From positions 186,001-250,000 of the forward strand of contig NW_026870532.1 in NCBI RefSeq assembly GCF_963576545.1: a DNA stretch of 64,000 nt, written 5' to 3'. The first letter of the stretch is position 1; every line of letters starts with the position of its first letter. The notes under the pieces were generated by a model that was not told the DNA's origin, did not search any database, and saw only the letters and a program-made list of their open reading frames with translations. A program made the translations under genes and the position numbers. Origin of the DNA: Limanda limanda. Taxonomy: Eukaryota; Chordata; Actinopteri; Pleuronectiformes; Pleuronectidae. Positions 35,610 to 48,518 of this stretch are shown here, piece after piece.

Positions 35610-37402
35610 CAAGTCTCTCCGACCTTCACAAAAAAAGTTATTCAAGAATATCTCTTTCTCCTATGTGCTTTCATCCCTAACCCTAACCCTAACCCTTCCG
35701 AAAGTCGGAGAAGCTCAAGGATGGTACCGATCGATGCGCGCTACCCCATTTAGTGGGGGTAGAGCCTACTTGCAAGTCTCTCCGACCTTCACAAAAAAAG
35801 TTATTCAAGAATATCTCTTTCTCCTATGTGCTTTCATCCCTAACCCTAACCCTAACCCTTCCGAAAGTCGGAGAAGCTCAAGGATGGTACCAATCGATCC
35901 GCAGGACCCAAATTAGTCCAGATGCAACCACTTTCCAAGTCTCTCCGACCTTCACAAAAAAAGTTATTCAAGAATATCTCTTTCTCCTATGTGCTTTCAT
36001 CCCTAACCCTAACCCTAACCCTTCCGAAAGTCGGAGAAGCTCAAGGATGGTACCGATCGATGCGCGCTACCCCATTTAGTGGGGGTAGAGCCTACTTGCA
36101 AGTCTCTCCGACCTTCACAAAAAAAGTTATTCAAGAATATCTCTTTCTCCTATGTGCTTTCATCCCTAACCCTAACCCTAACCCTTCCGAAAGTCGGAGA
36201 AGCTCAAGGATGGTACCGATCGATGCGCGCTACCCCATTTAGTGGGGGTAGAGCCTACTTGCAAGTCTCTCCGACCTTCACAAAAAAAGTTATTCAAGAA
36301 TATCTCTTTCTCCTATGTGCTTTCATCCCTAACCCTAACCCTAACCCTTCCGAAAGTCGGAGAAGCTCAAGGATGGTACCGATCGATGCGCGCTACCCCA
36401 TTTAGTGGGGGTAGAGCCTACTTGCAAGTCTCTCCGACCTTCACAAAAAAAGTTATTCAAGAATATCTCTTTCTCCTATGTGCTTTCATCCCTAACCCTA
36501 ACCCTAACCCTTCCGAAAGTCGGAGAAGCTCAAGGATGGTACCGATCGATGCGCGCTACCCCATTTAGTGGGGGTAGAGCCTACTTGCAAGTCTCTCCGA
36601 CCTTCACAAAAAAAGTTATTCAAGAATATCTCTTTCTCCTATGTGCTTTCATCCCTAACCCTAACCCTAACCCTTCCGAAAGTCGGAGAAGCTCAAGGAT
36701 GGTACCGATCGATGTGCGCTACCCCATTTAGTGGGGGTAGAGCCTACTTGCAAGTCTCTCCGACCTTCACAAAAAAAGTTATTCAAGAATATCTCTTTCT
36801 CCTATGTGCTTTCATCCCTAACCCTAACCCTAACCCTTCCGAAAGTCGGAGAAGCTCAAGGATGGTACCGATCGATGCGCGCTACCCCATTTAGTGGGGG
36901 TAGAGCCTACTTGCAAGTCTCTCCGACCTTCACAAAAAAAGTTATTCAAGAATATCTCTTTCTTCTATGTGCTTTCATCCCTAACCCTAACCCTAACCCT
37001 TCCGAAAGTCGGAGAAGCTCAAGGATGGTACCGATCGATGCGCGCTACCCCATTTAGTGGGGGTAGAGCCTACTTGCAAGTCTCTCCGACCTTCACAAAA
37101 AAAGTTATTCAAGAATATCTCTTTCTCCTATGTGCTTTCATCCCTAACCCTAACCCTAACCCTTCCGAAAGTCGGAGAAGCTCAAGGATGGTACCGATCG
37201 ATGCGCGTTACCCCATTTAGTGGGGGTAGAGCCTACTTGCAAGTCTCTCCGACCTTCACAAAAAAAGTTATTCAAGAATATCTCTTTCTCCTATGTGCTT
37301 TCATCCCTAACCCTAACCCTAACCCTTCCGAAAGTCGGAGAAGCTCAAGGATGGTACTGATCGATGCGCGCAACCCCATTTAGTGGGGGTAGAGCCTACT
37401 TG
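35610..37402 (+). repeat. Eleven-unit A/C run without B
   Basis: A, C, then nine A between B 35455 and B 37403. Runs of the same length recur at 44326-46118 and 50291-52083, so these stretches carry the densest telomeric hexamers (about one tract per 163 bp). Confidence 0.94.
35773..35935 (+). repeat. C chimera 1: A head/middle with B tail
   Basis: A sequence, including three hexamers, through gatggtacc, then the 44-bp B tail (aatcgatccgcagg to cactttc). The switch lies in the stretch shared by A and B. Length stays 163 because both tails are 44 bp. Confidence 0.95.
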
Positions 37403-39163
37403 CAAGTCTCTCCGACCTTCACAAAAAAAGTTATTCAAGAATATCTCCTCAGATTTGGGGGAATTTCGTCGGTCGACCTTTTCCGAAGGTCGTACAAGCT
37501 CGGGGATGGAACCAATCGATCTGCAGGACCCAAATTAGTCCAGATGCAACCACTTTCCAAGTCTCTCCGACCTTCACAAAAAAAGTTATTCAAGAATATC
37601 TCTTTCTCCTATGTGCTTTCATCCCTAACCCTAACCCTAACCCTTCCGAAAGTCGGAGAAGCTCAAGGATGGTACTGATCGATGCGCGCTACCCCATTTA
37701 GTGGGGGTAGAGCCTACTTGCAAGTCTCTCCGACCTTCACAAAAAAAGTTATTCAAGAATATCTCCTCAGATTTGGGGGAATTTCGTCGGTCGACCTCTT
37801 CCGAAGGTCGTACAAGCTCGGGGATGGTACCAATCGATCTGCAGGACCCAAATTAGTCCAGATGCAACCACTTTCCAAGTCTCTCCGACCTTCACAAAAA
37901 AAGTTATTCAAGAATATCTCTTTCTCCTATGTGCTTTCATCCCTAACCCTAACCCTAACCCTTCCGAAAGTCGGAGAAGCTCAAGGATGGTACCGATCGA
38001 TGCGCGCTACCCCATTTAGTGGGGGTAGAGCCTACTTGCAAGTCTCTCCGACCTTCACAAAAAAAGTTATTCAAGAATATCTCCTCAGATTTGGGGGAAT
38101 TTCGTCGGTCGACCTCTTCCGAAGGTCGTACAAGCTCGGGGATGGTACCAATCGATCCGCAGGACCCAAATTAGTCCAGATGCAACCACTTTCCAAGTCT
38201 CTCCGACCTTCACAAAAAAAGTTATTCAAGAATATCTCTTTCTCCTATGTGCTTTCATCCCTAACCCTAACCCTAACCCTTCCGAAAGTCGGAGAAGCTC
38301 AAGGATGGTACCGATCGATGCGCGTTACCCCATTTAGTGGGGGTAGAGCCTACTTGCAAGTCTCTCCGACCTTCACAAAAAAAGTTATTCAAGAATATCT
38401 CTTTCTCCTATGTGCTTTCATCCCTAACCCTAACCCTAACCCTTCCGAAAGTCGGAGAAGCTCAAGGATGGTACCGATCGATGCGCGCTACCCCATTTAG
38501 TGGGGGTAGAGCCTACTTGCAAGTCTCTCCGACCTTCACAAAAAAAGTTATTCAAGAATATCTCTTTCTCCTATGTGCTTTCATCCCTAACCCTAACCCT
38601 AACCCTTCCGAAAGTCGGAGAAGCTCAAGGATGGTACCGATCGATGCGCGCTACCCCATTTAGTGGGGGTAGAGCCTACTTGCAAGTCTCTCCGACCTTC
38701 ACAAAAAAAGTTATTCAAGAATATCTCTTTCTCCTATGTGCTTTCATCCCTAACCCTAACCCTAACCCTTCCAAAAGTCGGAGAAGCTCAAGGATGGTAC
38801 TGATCGATGCGCGCAACCCCATTTAGTGGGGGTAGAGCCTACTTGCAAGTCTCTCCGACCTTCACAAAAAAAGTTATTCAAGAATATCTCCTCAGATTTG
38901 GGGGAATTTCGTCGGTCGACCTCTTCCGAAGGTCGTACAAGCTCGGGGATGGTACCAATCGATCTGCAGGACCCAAATTAGTCCAGATGCAACCACTTTC
39001 CAAGTCTCTCCGACCTTCACAAAAAAAGTTATTCAAGAATATCTCTTTCTCCTATGTGCTTTCATCCCTAACCCTAACCCTAACCCTTCCGAAAGTCGGA
39101 GAAGCTCAAGGATGGTACCGATCGATGCGCGCTACCCCATTTAGTGGGGGTAGAGCCTACTTG

Positions 39164-39320
39164 CAAGTCTCTCCGACCTTCACAAAAAAAGTTATTCAAG
39201 AATATCTCTTTCTCCTATGTGCTTTCATCCCTAACCCTAACCCTTCCGAAAGTCGGAGAAGCTCAAGGATGGTACCGATCGATGCGCGCTACCCCATTTA
39301 GTGGGGGTAGAGCCTACTTG
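39164..39320 (+). repeat. Contracted A' unit (two hexamers)
   Basis: 157-bp unit directly before the cttcagaagg B (39321). The corresponding unit in copies 1 and 3 (35292, 44008) has three hexamers. Confidence 0.95.
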
Positions 39321-39638
39321 CAAGTCTCTCCGACCTTCACAAAAAAAGTTATTCAAGAATATCTCCTCAGATTTGGGGGAATTTCGTCGGTCGACCTCTT
39401 CAGAAGGTCGTACAAGCTCGGGGATGGTACCAATCGATCCGCAGGACCCAAATTAGTCCAGATGCAACCACTTTCCAAGTCTCTCCGACCTTCACAAAAA
39501 AAGTTATTCAAGAATATCTCTTTCTCCTATGTGCTTTCATCCCTAACCCTAACCCTAACCCTTCCGAAAGTCGGAGAAGCTCAAGGATGGTACCGATCGA
39601 TGCGCGCTACCCCATTTAGTGGGGGTAGAGCCTACTTG

Positions 39639-39801
39639 CAAGTCTCTCCGACCTTCACAAAAAAAGTTATTCAAGAATATCTCTTTCTCCTATGTGCTTT
39701 CATCCCTAACCCTAACCCTAACCCTTCCGAAAGTCGGAGAAGCTCAAGGATGGTACCAATCGATCCGCAGGACCCAAATTAGTCCAGATGCAACCACTTT
39801 C
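39639..39801 (+). repeat. C chimera 2
   Basis: Same switch point as C 35773; first of two C units in HOR copy 2. Confidence 0.95.
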
Positions 39802-40453
39802 CAAGTCTCTCCGACCTTCACAAAAAAAGTTATTCAAGAATATCTCTTTCTCCTATGTGCTTTCATCCCTAACCCTAACCCTAACCCTTCCGAAAGTCGG
39901 AGAAGCTCAAGGATGGTACCGATCGATGCGCGCTACCCCATTTAGTGGGGGTAGAGCCTACTTGCAAGTCTCTCCGACCTTCACAAAAAAAGTTATTCAA
40001 GAATATCTCTTTCTCCTATGTGCTTTCATCCCTAACCCTAACCCTAACCCTTCCGAAAGTCGGAGAAGCTCAAGGATGGTACCGATCGATGCGCGCTACC
40101 CCATTTAGTGGGGGTAGAGCCTACTTGCAAGTCTCTCCGACCTTCACAAAAAAAGTTATTCAAGAATATCTCTTTCTCCTATGTGCTTTCATCCCTAACC
40201 CTAACCCTAACCCTTCCGAAAGTCGGAGAAGCTCAAGGATGGTACCGATCGATGCGCGCTACCCCATTTAGTGGGGGTAGAGCCTACTTGCAAGTCTCTC
40301 CGACCTTCACAAAAAAAGTTATTCAAGAATATCTCTTTCTCCTATGTGCTTTCATCCCTAACCCTAACCCTAACCCTTCCGAAAGTCGGAGAAGCTCAAG
40401 GATGGTACCGATCGATGCGCGCTACCCCATTTAGTGGGGGTAGAGCCTACTTG

Positions 40454-40616
40454 CAAGTCTCTCCGACCTTCACAAAAAAAGTTATTCAAGAATATCTCTT
40501 TCTCCTATGTGCTTTCATCCCTAACCCTAACCCTAACCCTTCCGAAAGTCGGAGAAGCTCAAGGATGGTACCAATCGATCCGCAGGACCCAAATTAGTCC
40601 AGATGCAACCACTTTC
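40454..40616 (+). repeat. C chimera 3
   Basis: 815 bp (five units) after C 39639: product of the local duplication. Confidence 0.95.
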
Positions 40617-42083
40617 CAAGTCTCTCCGACCTTCACAAAAAAAGTTATTCAAGAATATCTCTTTCTCCTATGTGCTTTCATCCCTAACCCTAACCCTAAC
40701 CCTTCCGAAAGTCGGAGAAGCTCAAGGATGGTACCGATCGATGCGCGCTACCCCATTTAGTGGGGGTAGAGCCTACTTGCAAGTCTCTCCGACCTTCACA
40801 AAAAAAGTTATTCAAGAATATCTCTTTCTCCTATGTGCTTTCATCCCTAACCCTAACCCTAACCCTTCCGAAAGTCGGAGAAGCTCAAGGATGGTACCGA
40901 TCGATGCGCGCTACCCCATTTAGTGGGGGTAGAGCCTACTTGCAAGTCTCTCCGACCTTCACAAAAAAAGTTATTCAAGAATATCTCTTTCTCCTATGTG
41001 CTTTCATCCCTAACCCTAACCCTAACCCTTCCGAAAGTCGGAGAAGCTCAAGGATGGTACCGATCGATGCGCGCTACCCCATTTAGTGGGGGTAGAGCCT
41101 ACTTGCAAGTCTCTCCGACCTTCACAAAAAAAGTTATTCAAGAATATCTCTTTCTCCTATGTGCTTTCATCCCTAACCCTAACCCTAACCCTTCCGAAAG
41201 TCGGAGAAGCTCAAGGATGGTACCGATCGATGCGCGCTACCCCATTTAGTGGGGGTAGAGCCTACTTGCAAGTCTCTCCGACCTTCACAAAAAAAGTTAT
41301 TCAAGAATATCTCTTTCTCCTATGTGCTTTCATCCCTAACCCTAACCCTAACCCTTCCGAAAGTCGGAGAAGCTCAAGGATGGTACCGATCGATGCGCGC
41401 TACCCCATTTAGTGGGGGTAGAGCCTACTTGCAAGTCTCTCCGACCTTCACAAAAAAAGTTATTCAAGAATATCTCTTTCTCCTATGTGCTTTCATCCCT
41501 AACCCTAACCCTAACCCTTCCGAAAGTCGGAGAAGCTCAAGGATGGTACCGATCGATGCGCGCTACCCCATTTAGTGGGGGTAGAGCCTACTTGCAAGTC
41601 TCTCCGACCTTCACAAAAAAAGTTATTCAAGAATATCTCTTTCTTCTATGTGCTTTCATCCCTAACCCTAACCCTAACCCTTCCGAAAGTCGGAGAAGCT
41701 CAAGGATGGTACCGATCGATGCGCGCTACCCCATTTAGTGGGGGTAGAGCCTACTTGCAAGTCTCTCCGACCTTCACAAAAAAAGTTATTCAAGAATATC
41801 TCTTTCTCCTATGTGCTTTCATCCCTAACCCTAACCCTAACCCTTCCGAAAGTCGGAGAAGCTCAAGGATGGTACCGATCGATGCGCGCTACCCCATTTA
41901 GTGGGGGTAGAGCCTACTTGCAAGTCTCTCCGACCTTCACAAAAAAAGTTATTCAAGAATATCTCTTTCTCCTATGTGCTTTCATCCCTAACCCTAACCC
42001 TAACCCTTCCGAAAGTCGGAGAAGCTCAAGGATGGTACTGATCGATGCGCGCAACCCCATTTAGTGGGGGTAGAGCCTACTTG

Positions 42084-45000
42084 CAAGTCTCTCCGACCTT
42101 CACAAAAAAAGTTATTCAAGAATATCTCCTCAGATTTGGGGGAATTTCGTCGGTCGACCTCTTCCGAAGGTCGTACAAGCTCGGGGATGGTACCAATCGA
42201 TCCGCAGGACCCAAATTAGTCCAGATGCAACCACTTTCCAAGTCTCTCCGACCTTCACAAAAAAAGTTATTCAAGAATATCTCTTTCTCCTATGTGCTTT
42301 CATCCCTAACCCTAACCCTAACCCTTCCGAAAGTCGGAGAAGCTCTAGGATGGTACCGATCGATGCGCGCTACCCCATTTAGTGGGGGTATAGCCTACTT
42401 GCAAGTCTCTCCGACCTTCACAAAAAAAGTTATTCAAGAATATCTCTTTCTCCTATGTGCTTTCATCCCTAACCCTAACCCTAACCCTTCCGAAAGTCGG
42501 AGAAGCTCAAGGATGGTACCGATCGATGCGCGCAACCCCATTTAGTGGGGGTAGAGCCTACTTGCAAGTCTCTCCGACCTTCACAAAAAAGGTTATTCAA
42601 GAATATCTCCTCAGATTTGGGGGAATTTCGTCGGTCGACCTCTTCCGAAGGTCGTACAAGCTCGGGGATGGTACCAATCGATCTGCAGGACCCAAATTAG
42701 TCCAGATGCAACCACTTTCCAAGTCTCTCCGACCTTCACAAAAAAAGTTATTCAAGAATATCTCTTTCTCCTATGTGCTTTCATCCCTAACCCTAACCCT
42801 AACCCTTCCGAAAGTCGGAGAAGCTCAAGGATGGTACCGATCGATGCGCGCTACCCCATTTAGTGGGGGTAGAGCCTACTTGCAAGTCTCTCCGACCTTC
42901 ACAAAAAAAGTTATTCAAGAATATCTCCTCAGATTTGGGGGAATTTCGTCGGTCGACCTCTTCCGAAGGTCGTACAAGCTCGGGGATGGTACCAATCGAT
43001 CCGCAGGACCCAAATTAGTCCAGATGCAACCACTTTCCAAGTCTCTCCGACCTTCACAAAAAAAGTTATTCAAGAATATCTCTTTCTCCTATGTGCTTTC
43101 ATCCCTAACCCTAACCCTAACCCTTCCGAAAGTCGGAGAAGCTCAAGGATGGTACCGATCGATGCGCGTTACCCCATTTAGTGGGGGTAGAGCCTACTTG
43201 CAAGTCTCTCCGACCTTCACAAAAAAAGTTATTCAAGAATATCTCTTTCTCCTATGTGCTTTCATCCCTAACCCTAACCCTAACCCTTCCGAAAGTCGGA
43301 GAAGCTCAAGGATGGTACCGATCGATGCGCGCTACCCCATTTAGTGGGGGTAGAGCCTACTTGCAAGTCTCTCCGACCTTCACAAAAAAAGTTATTCAAG
43401 AATATCTCTTTCTCCTATGTGCTTTCATCCCTAACCCTAACCCTAACCCTTCCGAAAGTCGGAGAAGCTCAAGGATGGTACCGATCGATGCGCGCTACCC
43501 CATTTAGTGGGGGTAGAGCCTACTTGCAAGTCTCTCCGACCTTCACAAAAAAAGTTATTCAAGAATATCTCTTTCTCCTATGTGCTTTCATCCCTAACCC
43601 TAACCCTAACCCTTCCAAAAGTCGGAGAAGCTCAAGGATGGTACTGATCGATGCGCGCAACCCCATTTAGTGGGGGTAGAGCCTACTTGCAAGTCTCTCC
43701 GACCTTCACAAAAAAAGTTATTCAAGAATATCTCCTCAGATTTGGGGGAATTTCGTCGGTCGACCTCTTCCGAAGGTCGTACAAGCTCGGGGATGGTACC
43801 AATCGATCTGCAGGACCCAAATTAGTCCAGATGCAACCACTTTCCAAGTCTCTCCGACCTTCACAAAAAAAGTTATTCAAGAATATCTCTTTCTCCTATG
43901 TGCTTTCATCCCTAACCCTAACCCTAACCCTTCCGAAAGTCGGAGAAGCTCAAGGATGGTACCGATCGATGCGCGCTACCCCATTTAGTGGGGGTAGAGC
44001 CTACTTGCAAGTCTCTCCGACCTTCACAAAAAAAGTTATTCAAGAATATCTCTTTCTCCTATGTGCTTTCATCCCTAACCCTAACCCTAACCCTTCCGAA
44101 AGTCGGAGAAGCTCAAGGATGGTACCGATCGATGCGCGCTACCCCATTTAGTGGGGGTAGAGCCTACTTGCAAGTCTCTCCGACCTTCACAAAAAAAGTT
44201 ATTCAAGAATATCTCCTCAGATTTGGGGGAATTTCGTCGGTCGACCTCTTCAGAAGGTCGTACAAGCTCGGGGATGGTACCAATCGATCCGCAGGACCCA
44301 AATTAGTCCAGATGCAACCACTTTCCAAGTCTCTCCGACCTTCACAAAAAAAGTTATTCAAGAATATCTCTTTCTCCTATGTGCTTTCATCCCTAACCCT
44401 AACCCTAACCCTTCCGAAAGTCGGAGAAGCTCAAGGATGGTACCGATCGATGCGCGCTACCCCATTTAGTGGGGGTAGAGCCTACTTGCAAGTCTCTCCG
44501 ACCTTCACAAAAAAAGTTATTCAAGAATATCTCTTTCTCCTATGTGCTTTCATCCCTAACCCTAACCCTAACCCTTCCGAAAGTCGGAGAAGCTCAAGGA
44601 TGGTACCAATCGATCCGCAGGACCCAAATTAGTCCAGATGCAACCACTTTCCAAGTCTCTCCGACCTTCACAAAAAAAGTTATTCAAGAATATCTCTTTC
44701 TCCTATGTGCTTTCATCCCTAACCCTAACCCTAACCCTTCCGAAAGTCGGAGAAGCTCAAGGATGGTACCGATCGATGCGCGCTACCCCATTTAGTGGGG
44801 GTAGAGCCTACTTGCAAGTCTCTCCGACCTTCACAAAAAAAGTTATTCAAGAATATCTCTTTCTCCTATGTGCTTTCATCCCTAACCCTAACCCTAACCC
44901 TTCCGAAAGTCGGAGAAGCTCAAGGATGGTACCGATCGATGCGCGCTACCCCATTTAGTGGGGGTAGAGCCTACTTGCAAGTCTCTCCGACCTTCACAAA

Positions 45001-46118
45001 AAAAGTTATTCAAGAATATCTCTTTCTCCTATGTGCTTTCATCCCTAACCCTAACCCTAACCCTTCCGAAAGTCGGAGAAGCTCAAGGATGGTACCGATC
45101 GATGCGCGCTACCCCATTTAGTGGGGGTAGAGCCTACTTGCAAGTCTCTCCGACCTTCACAAAAAAAGTTATTCAAGAATATCTCTTTCTCCTATGTGCT
45201 TTCATCCCTAACCCTAACCCTAACCCTTCCGAAAGTCGGAGAAGCTCAAGGATGGTACCGATCGATGCGCGCTACCCCATTTAGTGGGGGTAGAGCCTAC
45301 TTGCAAGTCTCTCCGACCTTCACAAAAAAAGTTATTCAAGAATATCTCTTTCTCCTATGTGCTTTCATCCCTAACCCTAACCCTAACCCTTCCGAAAGTC
45401 GGAGAAGCTCAAGGATGGTACCGATCGATGCGCGCTACCCCATTTAGTGGGGGTAGAGCCTACTTGCAAGTCTCTCCGACCTTCACAAAAAAAGTTATTC
45501 AAGAATATCTCTTTCTCCTATGTGCTTTCATCCCTAACCCTAACCCTAACCCTTCCGAAAGTCGGAGAAGCTCAAGGATGGTACCGATCGATGCGCGCTA
45601 CCCCATTTAGTGGGGGTAGAGCCTACTTGCAAGTCTCTCCGACCTTCACAAAAAAAGTTATTCAAGAATATCTCTTTCTTCTATGTGCTTTCATCCCTAA
45701 CCCTAACCCTAACCCTTCCGAAAGTCGGAGAAGCTCAAGGATGGTACCGATCGATGCGCGCTACCCCATTTAGTGGGGGTAGAGCCTACTTGCAAGTCTC
45801 TCCGACCTTCACAAAAAAAGTTATTCAAGAATATCTCTTTCTCCTATGTGCTTTCATCCCTAACCCTAACCCTAACCCTTCCGAAAGTCGGAGAAGCTCA
45901 AGGATGGTACCGATCGATGCGCGCTACCCCATTTAGTGGGGGTAGAGCCTACTTGCAAGTCTCTCCGACCTTCACAAAAAAAGTTATTCAAGAATATCTC
46001 TTTCTCCTATGTGCTTTCATCCCTAACCCTAACCCTAACCCTTCCGAAAGTCGGAGAAGCTCAAGGATGGTACTGATCGATGCGCGCAACCCCATTTAGT
46101 GGGGGTAGAGCCTACTTG
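42084..46118 (+). repeat. Second HOR family, copy 3 (25-mer, 4035 bp)
   Basis: Same order and marks as 33368-37402 at 8716 bp, including ctctagg and gtatagcc in A 42239 and tttcttctatg in A 45630. Differences seen: unit 45793 has gcgctac where 37077 has gcgttac, and 36588 has gatgtgcgc where 45304 does not. Confidence 0.92.
44489..44651 (+). repeat. C chimera 4
   Basis: 8716 bp from C 35773, same switch point. Confidence 0.95.
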
Positions 46119-47879
46119 CAAGTCTCTCCGACCTTCACAAAAAAAGTTATTCAAGAATATCTCCTCAGATTTGGGGGAATTTCGTCGGTCGACCTTTTCC
46201 GAAGGTCGTACAAGCTCGGGGATGGTACCAATCGATCTGCAGGACCCAAATTAGTCCAGATGCAACCACTTTCCAAGTCTCTCCGACCTTCACAAAAAAA
46301 GTTATTCAAGAATATCTCTTTCTCCTATGTGCTTTCATCCCTAACCCTAACCCTAACCCTTCCGAAAGTCGGAGAAGCTCAAGGATGGTACTGATCGATG
46401 CGCGCTACCCCATTTAGTGGGGGTAGAGCCTACTTGCAAGTCTCTCCGACCTTCACAAAAAAAGTTATTCAAGAATATCTCCTCAGATTTGGGGGAATTT
46501 CGTCGGTCGACCTCTTCCGAAGGTCGTACAAGCTCGGGGATGGTACCAATCGATCTGCAGGACCCAAATTAGTCCAGATGCAACCACTTTCCAAGTCTCT
46601 CCGACCTTCACAAAAAAAGTTATTCAAGAATATCTCTTTCTCCTATGTGCTTTCATCCCTAACCCTAACCCTAACCCTTCCGAAAGTCGGAGAAGCTCAA
46701 GGATGGTACCGATCGATGCGCGCTACCCCATTTAGTGGGGGTAGAGCCTACTTGCAAGTCTCTCCGACCTTCACAAAAAAAGTTATTCAAGAATATCTCC
46801 TCAGATTTGGGGGAATTTCGTCGGTCGACCTCTTCCGAAGGTCGTACAAGCTCGGGGATGGTACCAATCGATCCGCAGGACCCAAATTAGTCCAGATGCA
46901 ACCACTTTCCAAGTCTCTCCGACCTTCACAAAAAAAGTTATTCAAGAATATCTCTTTCTCCTATGTGCTTTCATCCCTAACCCTAACCCTAACCCTTCCG
47001 AAAGTCGGAGAAGCTCAAGGATGGTACCGATCGATGCGCGTTACCCCATTTAGTGGGGGTAGAGCCTACTTGCAAGTCTCTCCGACCTTCACAAAAAAAG
47101 TTATTCAAGAATATCTCTTTCTCCTATGTGCTTTCATCCCTAACCCTAACCCTAACCCTTCCGAAAGTCGGAGAAGCTCAAGGATGGTACCGATCGATGC
47201 GCGCTACCCCATTTAGTGGGGGTAGAGCCTACTTGCAAGTCTCTCCGACCTTCACAAAAAAAGTTATTCAAGAATATCTCTTTCTCCTATGTGCTTTCAT
47301 CCCTAACCCTAACCCTAACCCTTCCGAAAGTCGGAGAAGCTCAAGGATGGTACCGATCGATGCGCGCTACCCCATTTAGTGGGGGTAGAGCCTACTTGCA
47401 AGTCTCTCCGACCTTCACAAAAAAAGTTATTCAAGAATATCTCTTTCTCCTATGTGCTTTCATCCCTAACCCTAACCCTAACCCTTCCAAAAGTCGGAGA
47501 AGCTCAAGGATGGTACTGATCGATGCGCGCAACCCCATTTAGTGGGGGTAGAGCCTACTTGCAAGTCTCTCCGACCTTCACAAAAAAAGTTATTCAAGAA
47601 TATCTCCTCAGATTTGGGGGAATTTCGTCGGTCGACCTCTTCCGAAGGTCGTACAAGCTCGGGGATGGTACCAATCGATCTGCAGGACCCAAATTAGTCC
47701 AGATGCAACCACTTTCCAAGTCTCTCCGACCTTCACAAAAAAAGTTATTCAAGAATATCTCTTTCTCCTATGTGCTTTCATCCCTAACCCTAACCCTAAC
47801 CCTTCCGAAAGTCGGAGAAGCTCAAGGATGGTACCGATCGATGCGCGCTACCCCATTTAGTGGGGGTAGAGCCTACTTG

Positions 47880-48036
47880 CAAGTCTCTCCGACCTTCACA
47901 AAAAAAGTTATTCAAGAATATCTCTTTCTCCTATGTGCTTTCATCCCTAACCCTAACCCTTCCGAAAGTCGGAGAAGCTCAAGGATGGTACCGATCGATG
48001 CGCGCTACCCCATTTAGTGGGGGTAGAGCCTACTTG
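47880..48036 (+). repeat. Contracted A' unit (two hexamers)
   Basis: 157-bp unit at the position equivalent to 39164. Confidence 0.95.
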
Positions 48037-48192
48037 CAAGTCTCTCCGACCTTCACAAAAAAAAGTTATTCAAGAATATCTCCTCAGATTTGGGGGAATT
48101 TCGTCGGTCGACCTCTTCAGAAGGTCGTACAAGCTCGGGGATGGTACCAATCGATCCGCAGGACCCAAATTAGTCCAGATGCAACCACTTTC
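48037..48192 (+). repeat. B unit with A8 tract (156 bp)
   Basis: Eight A instead of seven in the head, plus cttcagaagg. Its twin is at 50135; 39321, the equivalent unit in copy 2, has seven A. The insertion therefore arose after the 8716-bp duplication and before the 2098-bp one. Confidence 0.93.
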
Positions 48193-48355
48193 CAAGTCTC
48201 TCCGACCTTCACAAAAAAAGTTATTCAAGAATATCTCTTTCTCCTATGTGCTTTCATCCCTAACCCTAACCCTAACCCTTCCGAAAGTCGGAGAAGCTCA
48301 AGGATGGTACCGATCGATGCGCGCTACCCCATTTAGTGGGGGTAGAGCCTACTTG

Positions 48356-48518
48356 CAAGTCTCTCCGACCTTCACAAAAAAAGTTATTCAAGAATATCTC
48401 TTTCTCCTATGTGCTTTCATCCCTAACCCTAACCCTAACCCTTCCGAAAGTCGGAGAAGCTCAAGGATGGTACCAATCGATCCGCAGGACCCAAATTAGT
48501 CCAGATGCAACCACTTTC
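48356..48518 (+). repeat. C chimera 5
   Basis: 8717 bp from C 39639 (one extra base from the A8 tract). Confidence 0.95.

Larger units (their letters stand above)
33368..37402 (+). repeat. Second HOR family, copy 1 (25-mer, 4035 bp)
   Basis: B-AA-B-A-B-AAAA-B-AA-B-A-C-A9. The first 954 bp are an M0 module whose A 33523 has ctctagg and gtatagcc; the next four A resemble the M1 start (gcgttac, ccaaaag); then come the C chimera and nine A units. Marks: cttcagaagg in B 35455 and tttcttctatg in A 36914. Displaced 8716 bp, it recurs at 42084-46118. Confidence 0.92.
37403..42083 (+). repeat. Second HOR family, copy 2 (29-mer, 4681 bp)
   Basis: B-A-B-A-B-AAAA-B-AA'-B-A-C-A4-C-A9. Compared with copy 1 it lacks one A near the start, has a 157-bp A', and contains an 815-bp internal duplication (C plus four A): 4035 - 163 - 6 + 815 = 4681. 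B 37403 has gatggaacc, a private loss of GGTACC. Confidence 0.92.
39476..42083 (+). repeat. Sixteen-unit A/C run, longest B-free stretch
   Basis: 2608 bp with two C chimeras and fourteen A between B 39321 and B 42084. It derives from the eleven-unit run by an in-register 815-bp duplication. Confidence 0.94.
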
